29,307 bases of DNA from an uncultured Lachnospiraceae bacterium (lineage in GTDB: Bacteria > Bacillota > Clostridia > Lachnospirales > Lachnospiraceae), in NCBI GenBank assembly GCA_910588865.1, contig CAJUSJ010000047.1, forward strand, positions 1-29,307, written 5' to 3'. Below are positions 8,622-15,365 of this stretch, piece after piece. The notes below the pieces were generated by a model. That model saw nothing but the letters and a program-made list of their open reading frames with translations. It searched no databases and was not told where the DNA came from. Positions within the stretch are counted from its first letter, which is position 1; each line of letters opens with the position of its first letter. A program made the position numbers and the translations under genes.

Positions 8622-8654
8622 GAAAAATGCCTCTTCCCGTCAGGGAAGAGGCAT
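8622..8654 (-). terminator. Ferredoxin terminator
   Basis: A perfect 12-bp stem (ATGCCTCTTCCC at 8627-8638 with its complement 8643-8654) has a 4-base loop. On the minus strand it is followed by TTTTTCC. It lies 25 bases after the ferredoxin stop. Confidence 0.9.
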
Positions 8655-8678
8655 TATAAGTATGTCCGTGAATATCAA

Positions 8679-8849
8679 TTAAGCCTCGCTGATAGCGCCG
8701 GTTGGGCAAGCGCCCTCGCAAGCACCGCAATCGATGCAGGAATCAGCGTCAACAACGTACTGTCCATCTCCCATAGAGATAGCCCCTACTGGGCATTCGC
8801 CTTCACAGGTACCGCAGGCTACGCAAGCGTCACTAATAACTCGTGCCAT
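8679..8849 (-). CDS. 2[4Fe-4S] clostridial-type ferredoxin
   Basis: Reading the minus strand from CAT at 8847-8849 gives 56 residues beginning MARVISDACVACGTCEGECP. Two CxxCxxCxxxCP motifs (Cys 9, 12, 15, 19 and Cys 38, 41, 44, 48) each bind part of two cubane clusters, as in the small ferredoxins of clostridia. It carries low-potential electrons for pyruvate:ferredoxin oxidoreductase, hydrogenase or Rnf. GGAGGT lies 8 bases before the start. It is monocistronic, with its own promoter and a strong terminator. It faces away from the DUF1858 gene, which also encodes a small Cys-containing protein. Confidence 0.96.
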   Translation of the reverse strand: MARVISDACVACGTCEGECPVGAISMGDGQYVVDADSCIDCGACEGACPTGAISEA

Positions 8850-8885
8850 AATAATTACCTCCTTATATTCTATACATGTGTATTC

Positions 8886-8914
8886 ATTTTATACCATAAA
8901 CGCCGAATATTCAA
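8886..8914 (-). promoter_or_regulatory. Ferredoxin promoter
   Basis: On the minus strand TTGAAT (8909-8914), a 17-base spacer and TAAAAT (8886-8891) lie about 37 bases before the ferredoxin start codon. Confidence 0.6.
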
Positions 8915-8957
8915 GAGGAAATTGTAGGAACAATTGTTTTAATTTGAAAGCAATGTC

Positions 8958-8975
8958 AGTTAGTTTTGACTAACT
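8958..8975. promoter_or_regulatory. AGTTAGT-TTTG-ACTAACT palindrome, possible operator
   Basis: A perfect 7-bp inverted repeat with a 4-base centre. The TTAGT...ACTAA form resembles DtxR/IdeR-type iron boxes known from Firmicutes, and it lies 44 bases upstream of the ferredoxin -35. A second perfect palindrome, AACAATTGTT, is at 8929-8938. Regulator identity is a guess; the symmetry is directly visible. Confidence 0.35.
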
Positions 8976-8999
8976 ATCCCGTTTACTTTATGGAGACCC

Positions 9000-9057
9000 C
9001 CCATGGCGAATCACATCGCTTGATTCGTCATGGGCAGTACCGTTATGGGGCCAAAAC
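9000..9057. repeat. Hairpin repeat sharing sequence with the 2570-2610 region
   Basis: CCCATGGCGAATCA (9000-9013) pairs with TGATTCGTCATGGG (9021-9034) across a 7-base loop, with one G-T pair. The right arm and what follows (TGATTCGTCATGGGC, then TACCGTTATGG, to about 9057) align with the minus strand of 2570-2612 at roughly 80 percent over 40 bases. This indicates a second dispersed intergenic repeat. Confidence 0.55.
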
Positions 9058-9085
9058 ATTTAATCATCGCCGCGGCCAATTGCGA

Positions 9086-9219
9086 GTTACTGTTCAGGTA
9101 GGTCCGCGCGCTTGCCGCGCTGACCGTATGATAAACTGAGCCAGAGAGCAAAAATCCCATCGCCGCAGGCGATTTTCATGGATTTTTGCCAGTTGCTGTG
9201 AACGCATGTGAACAGTAAC
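9086..9219 (+). mobile_element. MITE-like element, copy B (134 bp) with 11-bp inverted ends and 8-bp flanking repeat
   Basis: The ends GTTACTGTTCA (9086-9096) and TGAACAGTAAC (9209-9219) are perfect inverted repeats. The flanks AATTGCGA (9078-9085) and AATTGTGA (9220-9227) are direct repeats with one mismatch, as expected of an aged 8-bp target duplication. Inside is a hairpin with GCAAAAATCC (9148-9157) and GGATTTTTGC (9180-9189) arms, capped by ATCGCC-GCA-GGCGAT. A terminal hairpin GTTGCTGT / ACAGTAAC (9192-9219) follows. There is no coding capacity, so movement would need a transposase in trans. Copy C at 19788-19847 is a shorter relative. Confidence 0.65.
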
Positions 9220-9245
9220 AATTGTGATTCCCCGGATTCTACCCC

Positions 9246-9274
9246 TTGCCAAGATTTGAGAAAAGTATTATAGT
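9246..9274 (+). promoter_or_regulatory. Promoter of the DUF1858 gene
   Basis: TTGCCA (9246-9251), a 17-base spacer and TATAGT (9269-9274) lie about 30 bases before the start codon. This leaves a short leader containing GGAGG. Confidence 0.6.
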
Positions 9275-9304
9275 TATATCAGTACATGGAAAGGAGGAAT
9301 ACCC

Positions 9305-9505
9305 ATGCAGATCAATAAAGAGATGCTGATCGGAGAGCTTGTGCAGATGGACGAGCTGATTCCGCAGATGCTGATGGGCGCTGGAATGCACTGTTTAGGA
9401 TGTCCGTCCGCTCAGGGCGAGAGCCTGGAAGAGGCATGCTATGTTCATGGAATCGACTGCGATGACCTGGTATCTAAGATGAATGAGGTTCTGGCTGACC
9501 GTTAA
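9305..9505 (+). CDS. DUF1858 domain protein
   Basis: The 66-residue protein opens QINKEMLIGELVQMDELIPQ and has MGAGMHCLGCPSAQGESLEEAC, the hallmark of DUF1858, a small domain also found fused to redox and hybrid-cluster-type proteins. Cysteines lie at 30, 33, 45 and 52. The CxxC may bind metal or be redox-active; its function is not established. AAAGGAGG lies 7 bases before the ATG. It has its own promoter and terminator and is divergent from the ferredoxin gene. Confidence 0.9.
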   Translation: MQINKEMLIGELVQMDELIPQMLMGAGMHCLGCPSAQGESLEEACYVHGIDCDDLVSKMNEVLADR

Positions 9506-9539
9506 CAGCCGCTGGATATAAGATAGAACAGCCAAAGAA

Positions 9540-9569
9540 GGTCGTCTGTGTGGTACAGGCGGCCTTTTT
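9540..9569 (+). terminator. Intrinsic terminator after the DUF1858 gene
   Basis: GGTCGTCTGT pairs with ACAGGCGGCC (two G-T pairs) across a 5-base loop, followed by TTTTT at 9565-9569. Confidence 0.85.
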
Positions 9570-9572
9570 ATG

Positions 9573-9738
9573 TACACGGGGCGGAAAGGAAATGTGGCCG
9601 TTTGCACGCCCCCGCCCCGGCACGGCGAGTAGGGGAAAAGACACCCCTGCTCAATTACACGGGGCGGAAAGGAAATGTGGCCGTTTGCACGGCCCCGCCC
9701 CGGCACAGCGAGTAGGGAAAAGACCTCCCCTGCTCGAT
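9573..9738. repeat. Two tandem 83-bp structured units
   Basis: Unit 1 (9573-9655) and unit 2 (9656-9738) both run from TACACGGGGCGGAAAGG to CCCCTGCTC, with only a handful of substitutions. Each can form two hairpins. One has GGGGCGG/CCGCCCC arms with an inner GGCCG/CGGCC stem (perfect in unit 2). The other has GAGTAGGGG against CCCCTGCTC. They lie between the convergent DUF1858 and mecA genes. No translated reading makes sense as protein. They could act as 3' structures for mecA mRNA or be a small repeat family. Confidence 0.8.
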
Positions 9739-9781
9739 CAAGGCAACGGTTTGTGTCAGGCGGCAGGGAAATATGCCGCTC

Positions 9782-10510
9782 TTAGATGCGGGACAGGATC
9801 TGAAGGGCCCGGTCCTGGCAGATAACTTCATAGTGTTCCACGTAGTAGGCTTCGCTGGCGTACTCGTGGCGGATCTTGGAGCCGTACTCTGACAGAATAT
9901 TGCAGACCCGGCTGAAGCCTAAGGAATCGCGCCCATCGTCCCTGAGCACCAGGTAGTACTGATGAGTGCCGGGCTTCTTGTAAAGAGTGTTGAGGCCATC
10001 ATAGATACCTACGGCCAGGGAGGCCTCGGAGACCCGGTCTAAGCTGTCAAAGGCATAAATGCGCACAGAGGGCCCGCTGGGCTGGGCTTCCCCGGTCTCG
10101 CCGGACAGGGAGTTGTCCGGAAGCATGGCGGACAGGGAGTCACCCAGAAGACGGCTCAAGCCTTCCGCTCCCTCTAAAAGTTCGCTGGCTAAGTGGGACA
10201 GGGTGCTTGTGGTCTCGTCTGAGAAGGGGGAGAATCTGGAAAAACGGGTGTCCAGCTCCTCCGGATCCTCGATCTTGGTGATGACCAGCATGATGCTCTC
10301 ATTGGACAGGGGGATAGCCTCCACCATGAGGGGGATATCATCCGCCTCAAAACCTACTTCGTTGTAAGCCTTCTGGATCATCTCCCGGAAAAGGTTCCTG
10401 GCCTTCTCGCTTCCATAGGCCAGTTCCCCCAGATTCAGGTTGCGGGTACTTAAATCCAGGCTGGTAAGTGTACATCGGATCTGATTGTCGTTAATTCGCT
10501 CTATTTTCAT
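9782..10510 (-). CDS. mecA: Adaptor protein MecA
   Basis: MecA delivers substrates to the ClpCP protease and in Bacillus restrains competence and sporulation regulators. The 242 residues show the N-terminal substrate-binding domain (MKIERINDNQIRCTLTSLDL, ELAYGSEKARNLFREM). A variable acidic linker (about 95-150) follows. The C-terminal ClpC-binding domain (about 150-240) has VRIYAFDSLDRV, YLVL and YASEAYYVEHYEVI. GGAGTGATC lies just before the ATG, and a consensus promoter precedes it. It converges on the DUF1858 gene across the 83-bp repeats. Confidence 0.93.
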   Translation of the reverse strand: MKIERINDNQIRCTLTSLDLSTRNLNLGELAYGSEKARNLFREMIQKAYNEVGFEADDIPLMVEAIPLSNESIMLVITKIEDPEELDTRFSRFSPFSDETTSTLSHLASELLEGAEGLSRLLGDSLSAMLPDNSLSGETGEAQPSGPSVRIYAFDSLDRVSEASLAVGIYDGLNTLYKKPGTHQYYLVLRDDGRDSLGFSRVCNILSEYGSKIRHEYASEAYYVEHYEVICQDRALQILSRI

Positions 10511-10540
10511 ATAGGATCACTCCTTTGGTTTCAAAAACAT

Positions 10541-10569
10541 AGTATATTTCATTGAATAAAAGCTGTCAA
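10541..10569 (-). promoter_or_regulatory. Near-consensus promoter of mecA
   Basis: On the minus strand TTGACA (10564-10569), a 17-base spacer and TATACT (10541-10546). Two imperfect direct copies of a GTCAA-ATATCAAT-ACTAT motif (10565-10583 and 10592-10610) overlap and precede the -35. They could bind a regulator. Confidence 0.8.
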
Positions 10570-10683
10570 TATCAATATACTATATAATACGGTCAAATAT
10601 CAATTACTATGTAAAAAATTTATGAAAAATTTAAGATAAAGTGGAATTTGTCATTGCCAAAAGGTCCGGATTGTATTAAGATA

Positions 10684-11110
10684 CTAGGTAAGAGATGAGA
10701 TTGGACAAAGGAGGTGGAGATTCAGGAACACCGCCTGTTCTCGGATTATAAAGCATCAGTGAGATTTCTTAATATGAATATCTGGAGAGACACTCTCTAT
10801 GGCCCGGCCCAAGACCGGGCGCATCTGAATCAGGAAGCGGGAACCCTCAAGGGAACTCTAAGCCCGCGGAATGATCCGTTACCTGTGTTCAGCAGGAACA
10901 AACCCCTGTTTTATTGTTAATGGCGTTTATGAGGACAAGGCGCTGGCGTGTTTGTCACCAGTTTGACCGATCAGACGGGCGTGTTCAAAAATCAATGATC
11001 GTCTCTTAAAAATACACAGAGCTTTTTCCCAGGCAATGTGTCACGGCAGAACCTCCTTTTCAAGGTACCAGGGAAAGGGCTTTTGTGAAACGCAAAAGGA
11101 GAAGAGTTGG
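10684..11110 (+). ncRNA. Structured, apparently non-coding region: candidate RNA or long leader
   Basis: This stretch of more than 400 bases has no credible coding frame. A possible promoter (TTGCCA 10654-10659, 17 bases, TAAGAT 10677-10682) precedes it. Several helices can be drawn: AGGAGGTG with CACCGCCT (one mismatch, from about 10705), GAGAG/CTCTC (about 10784), GCCCGG/CCGGGC (about 10802-10820), and GCGGG/CCCGC enclosing CCCT-CA-AGGG (about 10838-10870). A longer pairing, AGACG with CGTCT, spans about 10974-11006. The GGGAACCCTC...GGGAACTCTAAG segment looks like a conserved RNA core. A known class such as raiA-type RNA is possible but is not something I can confirm. It ends at the start codon of the 74-residue protein gene. 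Confidence 0.4.
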
Positions 11111-11335
11111 ATGGAAAAGTACAGCAACAAGGAGCAGAAGCAGTATATTGACGGGCTTAAGAGATTTGAGTCAAAGGGAGTCCCGGTTTATATTGACGGA
11201 CAGAAGGTGGATGAGGCTGACTGGGAGAAGATCTTTCAGGTCCAGGAGGATGGAGCCTTTTACATGTGCGACTATGTGGGCAACGAGGAGGGGACATTAA
11301 AGGAGATCCATTTTGACCGGGTTTACAACCGGTAG
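11111..11335 (+). CDS. Small uncharacterised protein, 74 residues
   Basis: The start at 11111 is chosen because AAAAGGAG (11094-11101) lies 9 bases before it; the longer reading from 11036 has no site. The product (MEKYSNKEQKQYIDGLKRFE..., KGVPVYIDGQKVDEADWEKI, ...KEIHFDRVYNR) is soluble, acidic and without Cys pairs or membrane segments. I do not recognise a named domain. The reading frame looks genuine from its codon use and ribosome site. The site itself can be drawn into two competing hairpins with CTTTTG (about 11080) or CCTCCTTTT (about 11052-11060), suggesting leader control. A strong terminator follows. Confidence 0.7.
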   Translation: MEKYSNKEQKQYIDGLKRFESKGVPVYIDGQKVDEADWEKIFQVQEDGAFYMCDYVGNEEGTLKEIHFDRVYNR

Positions 11336-11431
11336 TAAGGCTTAAGCCCCGGAGAATGCCAGATTCAGCCTGCAGCCACAGACTATGGGGCAAAGCGAAA
11401 GTATCAAAAACATGTAGCAGAGAGACAAAAG

Positions 11432-11456
11432 GAGCAGGCCGGGTGCCTGCTCTTTT
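11432..11456 (+). terminator. Intrinsic terminator after the 74-residue protein gene
   Basis: GAGCAGGC-CGGGT-GCCTGCTC is a perfect 8-bp stem followed by TTTT and preceded by AAAA, so it may work in both directions. Confidence 0.85.
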
Positions 11457-11479
11457 GCCGGATCAGGCTTAAAAAAAAA

Positions 11480-11507
11480 TTAAGATGTATCCCATGGAAA
11501 ATATGAT
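11480..11507 (+). promoter_or_regulatory. Weak promoter candidate for the GH18 operon
   Basis: TTAAGA (11480-11485), a 16-base spacer and TATGAT (11502-11507) lie about 40 bases before the TTG start. An overlapping TATACT at 11507-11512 is an alternative -10. Confidence 0.35.
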
Positions 11508-11544
11508 ATACTTAAAGGACAAATAAGATCCAGGAGGGGGAACC

Positions 11545-13203
11545 TTGAAAGAGAAGAGGATTCCGGTTTTGATAGCAGCTGTTTTGTTATTGCTCATAAC
11601 AGCGGCTGTGGCGTGGGAAGTGGCGAAACGGTATATTCCATCCAAAGAGCCCGCGGACTTAAACCAGGTGCTGGGGGTGGAAGGCGAGGAGACGGCGATT
11701 TTTTTTAATGAGGAGCTGCAGAAGGTAAAGGGGATCACCAGGGATGACCAGACCTACCTGCCTATAGACTGGGTCAATGACAATCTTAATGAGAAGTTTT
11801 ACTGGGATAATGTGGAGAAGCTTCTGGTGTACACTTTGCCGGATACCATTGTCTACGCGGATAAGCGGACCATGGGAAGCACCGGGCTCCCTCTGCTTTT
11901 GGTGGATGCTGACAAGGTCTATCTGTCCGTGGGGCTGATCAACAATTATACGGCAGTGGATATGGCAAGCTATACGAACCAGGAGCACAAGAGGATCTAT
12001 CTGGATAACCGGTGGGGGACCAGACTGGCCGGGACTGTGGGGCGGAGGAGCCCGGTCCGGGTGGAAGCGGACATTAAAAGCCCGATTCTGACCCAGGTGG
12101 AGAAAGGGGCCGGACTGGTAGTGCTGGAGCAGTCAGAACAGTGGTCCAAAGTACGCACCGGGGATGGGCATACCGGATACGTGAAGAGCCGGGCCATTGC
12201 CCGGATTGATCCACAGGAGAATCCCTGCGTCATGAAGCTTCCAGAGTACACAAGCATTTCCATGGACGAGAAAGTGTGCCTGGTGTGGCATCAGGTGACT
12301 CACGAGTCTGCCAATGAGGTTATGGAGGAGCTGATGGAGAACACAAAGGGAGTCAATGTTATCGCGCCCACCTGGTTTGCCCTGACAGACAACAAAGGAC
12401 ATTATCACTCCTACGCCAGCCGGGAATATGTGGACAGGGCTCATGACATGGGCCTTCAGGTGTGGGCTGCCCTGGACAATTTTAACATGGGAGACAACGT
12501 GAATTCAGAGATCCTGTTTGCTCAGACCTCTGTGAGAAAATCTCTTATCGCCAGGCTCATGGAGGACGTGAAGACTTATAACCTGGATGGGATTAATCTG
12601 GACATTGAGAGCATTAAGCCAGAGGCCGGCCCTCACTATGTGCAGTTTATCCGGGAGCTTTCCGTGTCCTGCCGCAATGAGGGGGTGATCCTGTCAGTGG
12701 ACAATTATGTTCCGGCAGGGTACAATGCTTTTTACAACCGGGCGGAACAGGGACGGGTGGTGGATTATGTGATTATCATGGGATATGATGAGCATTTCGC
12801 GGGAGGTGAGGCTGGTTCCGTGGCCTCCTATCCCTTTGTAAAATCAGGTATCGAGAATACCTTAAAGCTGGTGCCAAAGGAGAAGGTGATCAACGCTGTG
12901 CCGTTTTTCACCAGGGTCTGGACAGAGAATGGCGATAAGACCACGTCCTCGGCCCTGGGGCTGGAAGGAGCCGCCGCATGGGTTGAGGAAAAACAGGTAG
13001 AGTTGTTCTGGGATGAGGATACAGGACAATCTTATGGGGAACTGGAAACCGACGAGGGGTTGAAACGGATCTGGCTGGAGGACGCCCAGTCCCTGGAACT
13101 GAAGATGGATCTGATCAGAGACTACGATCTGGCTGGGGTGGCTTGCTGGAAACTGGGGTTCGAGCCTTCCTCTATCTGGGATGTGGTAAAGGTAAATGAA
13201 TGA
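11545..13203 (+). CDS. Membrane-anchored glycoside hydrolase family 18 protein with SH3b domain
   Basis: The start codon is TTG at 11545, with GGAGGGGG 5-12 bases ahead and no better ATG nearby. The 552 residues have an N-terminal hydrophobic anchor or signal (about 6-25). A copper-amine-oxidase-N-like region (about 40-155) follows, then a bacterial SH3 domain (about 160-220, VRVEADIKSPILTQV, WSKVRTGDGHTGYVKS). The GH18 barrel (about 240-545) has DGINLDIE at 348-355, with catalytic Glu355. The same N-for-D form of the motif occurs in the spore cortex hydrolases YaaH/SleL. It probably cleaves beta-1,4 bonds in peptidoglycan or similar glycans outside the membrane. It overlaps the next gene by 8 bases if the upstream ATG of that gene is used, which implies an operon. 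Confidence 0.87.
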   Translation: MKEKRIPVLIAAVLLLLITAAVAWEVAKRYIPSKEPADLNQVLGVEGEETAIFFNEELQKVKGITRDDQTYLPIDWVNDNLNEKFYWDNVEKLLVYTLPDTIVYADKRTMGSTGLPLLLVDADKVYLSVGLINNYTAVDMASYTNQEHKRIYLDNRWGTRLAGTVGRRSPVRVEADIKSPILTQVEKGAGLVVLEQSEQWSKVRTGDGHTGYVKSRAIARIDPQENPCVMKLPEYTSISMDEKVCLVWHQVTHESANEVMEELMENTKGVNVIAPTWFALTDNKGHYHSYASREYVDRAHDMGLQVWAALDNFNMGDNVNSEILFAQTSVRKSLIARLMEDVKTYNLDGINLDIESIKPEAGPHYVQFIRELSVSCRNEGVILSVDNYVPAGYNAFYNRAEQGRVVDYVIIMGYDEHFAGGEAGSVASYPFVKSGIENTLKLVPKEKVINAVPFFTRVWTENGDKTTSSALGLEGAAAWVEEKQVELFWDEDTGQSYGELETDEGLKRIWLEDAQSLELKMDLIRDYDLAGVACWKLGFEPSSIWDVVKVNE

Positions 13204-13216
13204 CAGAGGCGATGGC

Positions 13217-14644
13217 ATGAAAAAGACATGGATGCTGTGGCTGTGCGCGGGAGTCGCGGCGATCGGGGGCTGTTCGCGGCTGTCCCCCGGAAGCAGAGAC
13301 CAGGCGGCAGGAGCGGATATAATCATAGAGAAGAATACAGAGGTGGAGACAGAGCCAGGCCCTACTTCCCCGTGGCTTCCGGGGGAGGAGACTACCATTG
13401 AGCCCCTGGAACTTCCGGATCTTTCCACGGAGACACTGACCGTGAAGCCGGAGATTGTCATTGCCGCGGATATCCATTATCTGGCCAAGGAACTGACGGA
13501 TTTTGGAAGCGCGTTTGAGCAGATGGCTTATGACCGGGACGGACAGATGGTCTCATACATATGGGAGATCACGGACGCTTTTTTGGATCAGGTTATCGCC
13601 AGGCGTCCCCAGGCTCTCATATTGGCGGGGGATCTGACCCTCAGCGGGGAGCGGGCCAGCCAGGAGGCCTTAGCGCAGCAGCTTGCCCGGGTGGAGGCGG
13701 CGGGGATTTGCGTGGTGGTAATTCCGGGAAATCATGATATCAACAATCCGCGGGCAGCCTCCTTTAAGGCGGGGCAGACTATCCCGGCAGAGCGGACAAG
13801 CCCGGAACAATTTGCCAAAATCTATGAGGATTTCGGCTACGGGGAGGCTCTCAGCAGGGATCCCGCCTCTCTCAGCTATACATACCAGCTGCCAGACGGC
13901 ACCTGGCTTTTGATGCTGGACAGCTGCCAGTATGAAAATGGGGCCCAGGTGGGAGGCATGATCCGGACAGACACCTACCAGTGGATAGACCAGGAGATGG
14001 AAAAGGCGTGGGAGGAAGGGCGGCAGGTCATTGCCGTGGCACACCACAATCTTTTAGATGAGAGCAGGGTGTACGAGGAGGACTGTACCATTGAGCATAA
14101 CGAGGAGCTGGGCAGGCTGCTGGACGACTGGGAGGTGGAGCTGTTCTTAAGCGGTCATCTCCATGTTCAGCATCACAAGACCTCAAAAGAATATGAGATT
14201 GACGAAATCGTTACCTCAGCTTTGTCTATATCTCCGTGTCAGTACGGCATTCTCCAGTATTTTGGCCCGGATCACTATTTTTACAGTACAGAAAAAACAG
14301 ATGTGTCCGGGTGGGCGGAACTGAGGAATAATCCTGACAGGAATCTTCAGGATTTCCAGTGGTACGCGGATGAGTTTCTTCAGGAATCTTTTTACAAGGA
14401 AGCGGTGAATGAACTGCAGGGCAAAGGCCTTAGCCAGGAGGATATCCAGGGAATGGCGGAACTCTACGCCATGGTCAACGTCCAGGCGGTGGCGGGGAAA
14501 CTTTATGAGATAAGAGATGAGATCCAGTCTGACCGCGGCTATGAACTGTGGCAGGAGTATGACCGGACCAGCCTCCTCTGTATGTATATGAATGAGTTGC
14601 TGGAGGACGCGGTGGTGGATTACAATGAGAAGAGAAGGCCATAA
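13217..14644 (+). CDS. Lipoprotein metallophosphoesterase (calcineurin-like)
   Basis: The start at 13217 (MKKTWMLWLC) gives a proper signal peptide ending in the lipobox IGGC. The upstream ATG at 13196 overlaps the previous gene and adds seven residues. The phosphoesterase motifs are complete and in order: AADIHYL (DxH), LILAGDLTLSG (GDx), IPGNHDIN (GNHD), VAHHN and LSGHLHVQHH (GHxH). It should bind two metal ions and hydrolyse a phospho(di)ester on the outer face of the membrane; the substrate is unknown. The C-terminal 130 residues are helical and acidic. It is translationally linked to the GH18 gene, suggesting a joint envelope role. Confidence 0.88.
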   Translation: MKKTWMLWLCAGVAAIGGCSRLSPGSRDQAAGADIIIEKNTEVETEPGPTSPWLPGEETTIEPLELPDLSTETLTVKPEIVIAADIHYLAKELTDFGSAFEQMAYDRDGQMVSYIWEITDAFLDQVIARRPQALILAGDLTLSGERASQEALAQQLARVEAAGICVVVIPGNHDINNPRAASFKAGQTIPAERTSPEQFAKIYEDFGYGEALSRDPASLSYTYQLPDGTWLLMLDSCQYENGAQVGGMIRTDTYQWIDQEMEKAWEEGRQVIAVAHHNLLDESRVYEEDCTIEHNEELGRLLDDWEVELFLSGHLHVQHHKTSKEYEIDEIVTSALSISPCQYGILQYFGPDHYFYSTEKTDVSGWAELRNNPDRNLQDFQWYADEFLQESFYKEAVNELQGKGLSQEDIQGMAELYAMVNVQAVAGKLYEIRDEIQSDRGYELWQEYDRTSLLCMYMNELLEDAVVDYNEKRRP

Positions 14645-14775
14645 TCCTTCACGCGCCCGGCCAGCGGACGCGCCGCCCCCAAGAAAGTTATGGCGGGAGA
14701 TGCTTCTGTTTCTCTGTTTAGGTACACAGAGCGGGAAGGGGGGAGTATTCCCTGAAAAAATTTCGTTTTCCCCAT

Positions 14776-15330
14776 TTATCGGGTATTGATATACTCCATA
14801 ATCCCCATATGGATGGTCCAGGCCAGCCGGTCCTGGTAGTCCGGGGAATTTAAGTTGGCGGCATCAGCAGAATTACTTAAAAATCCACATTCCACGATAA
14901 CGATGGGTGAGCGGACATGGAGGAGTAGATAGTAGTTGTCATTGGCCTTGGCGACCCTGCTGTTTTCCCCGCCCTGAACGTAGTCGAAACGCTTCTGTAT
15001 AATCTCAGCCAGTTTTTTCCCCTGGTCGGAATTCTTGTAGTAGAACACCTGACCGCCGTGAATCGGCTCCTCGTGGTAACTGTTCTGGTGTATGCTGACG
15101 GTGAGGGTGGGGGAGGCGTCGTTGATCAGTCGGCATCGGTTGGACATATCGGCTGATTTTTTATTGCTGTCCTTTTCATCATAAAGCCCTTGGTCAGTAT
15201 CCCTGGTCATAACGACTTTGACGCCAGAGGCTTCCAGATAGGTCTTCAGTTTCCTGGCAATCTGTAAATTGATATCCTTTTCCAGGCTTCCGTCAATGCC
15301 GATTTTGCCAGGGTCGAAGCCGCCATGACC
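14776..15330 (-). CDS. cwlD: cwlD 3' segment: N-acetylmuramoyl-L-alanine amidase (interrupted gene)
   Basis: CwlD removes stem peptides from muramic acid in the spore cortex, the first step in making muramic delta-lactam needed for germination. From the GGT codon at 15330 the frame encodes GHGGFDPGKIGIDGSLEKD and the rest of an Amidase_3 domain. In the rebuilt protein Glu71, His135 (SIHQNS) and Glu201 (VIVECGFLSN) complete the zinc/catalytic set. The open frame extends upstream to a GTG at 15384, but those 18 codons (FFTLQVFFGLFPP) do not resemble the family and lie in the inserted element, partly in its terminator. The missing 54 N-terminal codons are found at 18274-18435. The joined protein would be 238 residues, close to Bacillus CwlD. 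As it stands, this fragment has no start or promoter. Confidence 0.9.
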   Translation of the reverse strand, partial: GHGGFDPGKIGIDGSLEKDINLQIARKLKTYLEASGVKVVMTRDTDQGLYDEKDSNKKSADMSNRCRLINDASPTLTVSIHQNSYHEEPIHGGQVFYYKNSDQGKKLAEIIQKRFDYVQGGENSRVAKANDNYYLLLHVRSPIVIVECGFLSNSADAANLNSPDYQDRLAWTIHMGIMEYINTR

Positions 15331-15347
15331 GGGAGGCGGGAACAGAC
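15323..15347. other. Attachment site, left end (core plus element arm)
   Basis: The core CCATGACCG (15323-15331) is followed inside the element by arm GGGAGGC (15331-15337) and ACAGAC (15342-15347). These are complementary to the arm at the other end. The outer side (AAGCCG and beyond) is cwlD coding sequence. Confidence 0.8.
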
Positions 15348-15365
15348 CAAAAAACACTTGTAAAG

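Noticed and set aside
8514..8927. Plus-strand 137-codon ORF
   Set aside because: It runs antisense through the terminator and the ferredoxin gene, which is clearly real on the minus strand.
9550..9825. Plus-strand ORF across the 83-bp repeats
   Set aside because: It starts inside a terminator loop, has no ribosome site and overlaps mecA; repeat-driven open frame.
10879..10900. GTTACCTGTGTTCAGCAGG as a further GTTACTGTTC element end
   Set aside because: Two inserted bases, no following CGCGCG-TTGCC block and no flanking repeat; chance similarity is likelier.
10714..10920. GTG-started 68-codon ORF in the structured region
   Set aside because: The GTG is part of its own AGGAGGTG, leaving no spacing, and the product resembles no protein. 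The region fits RNA structure better.
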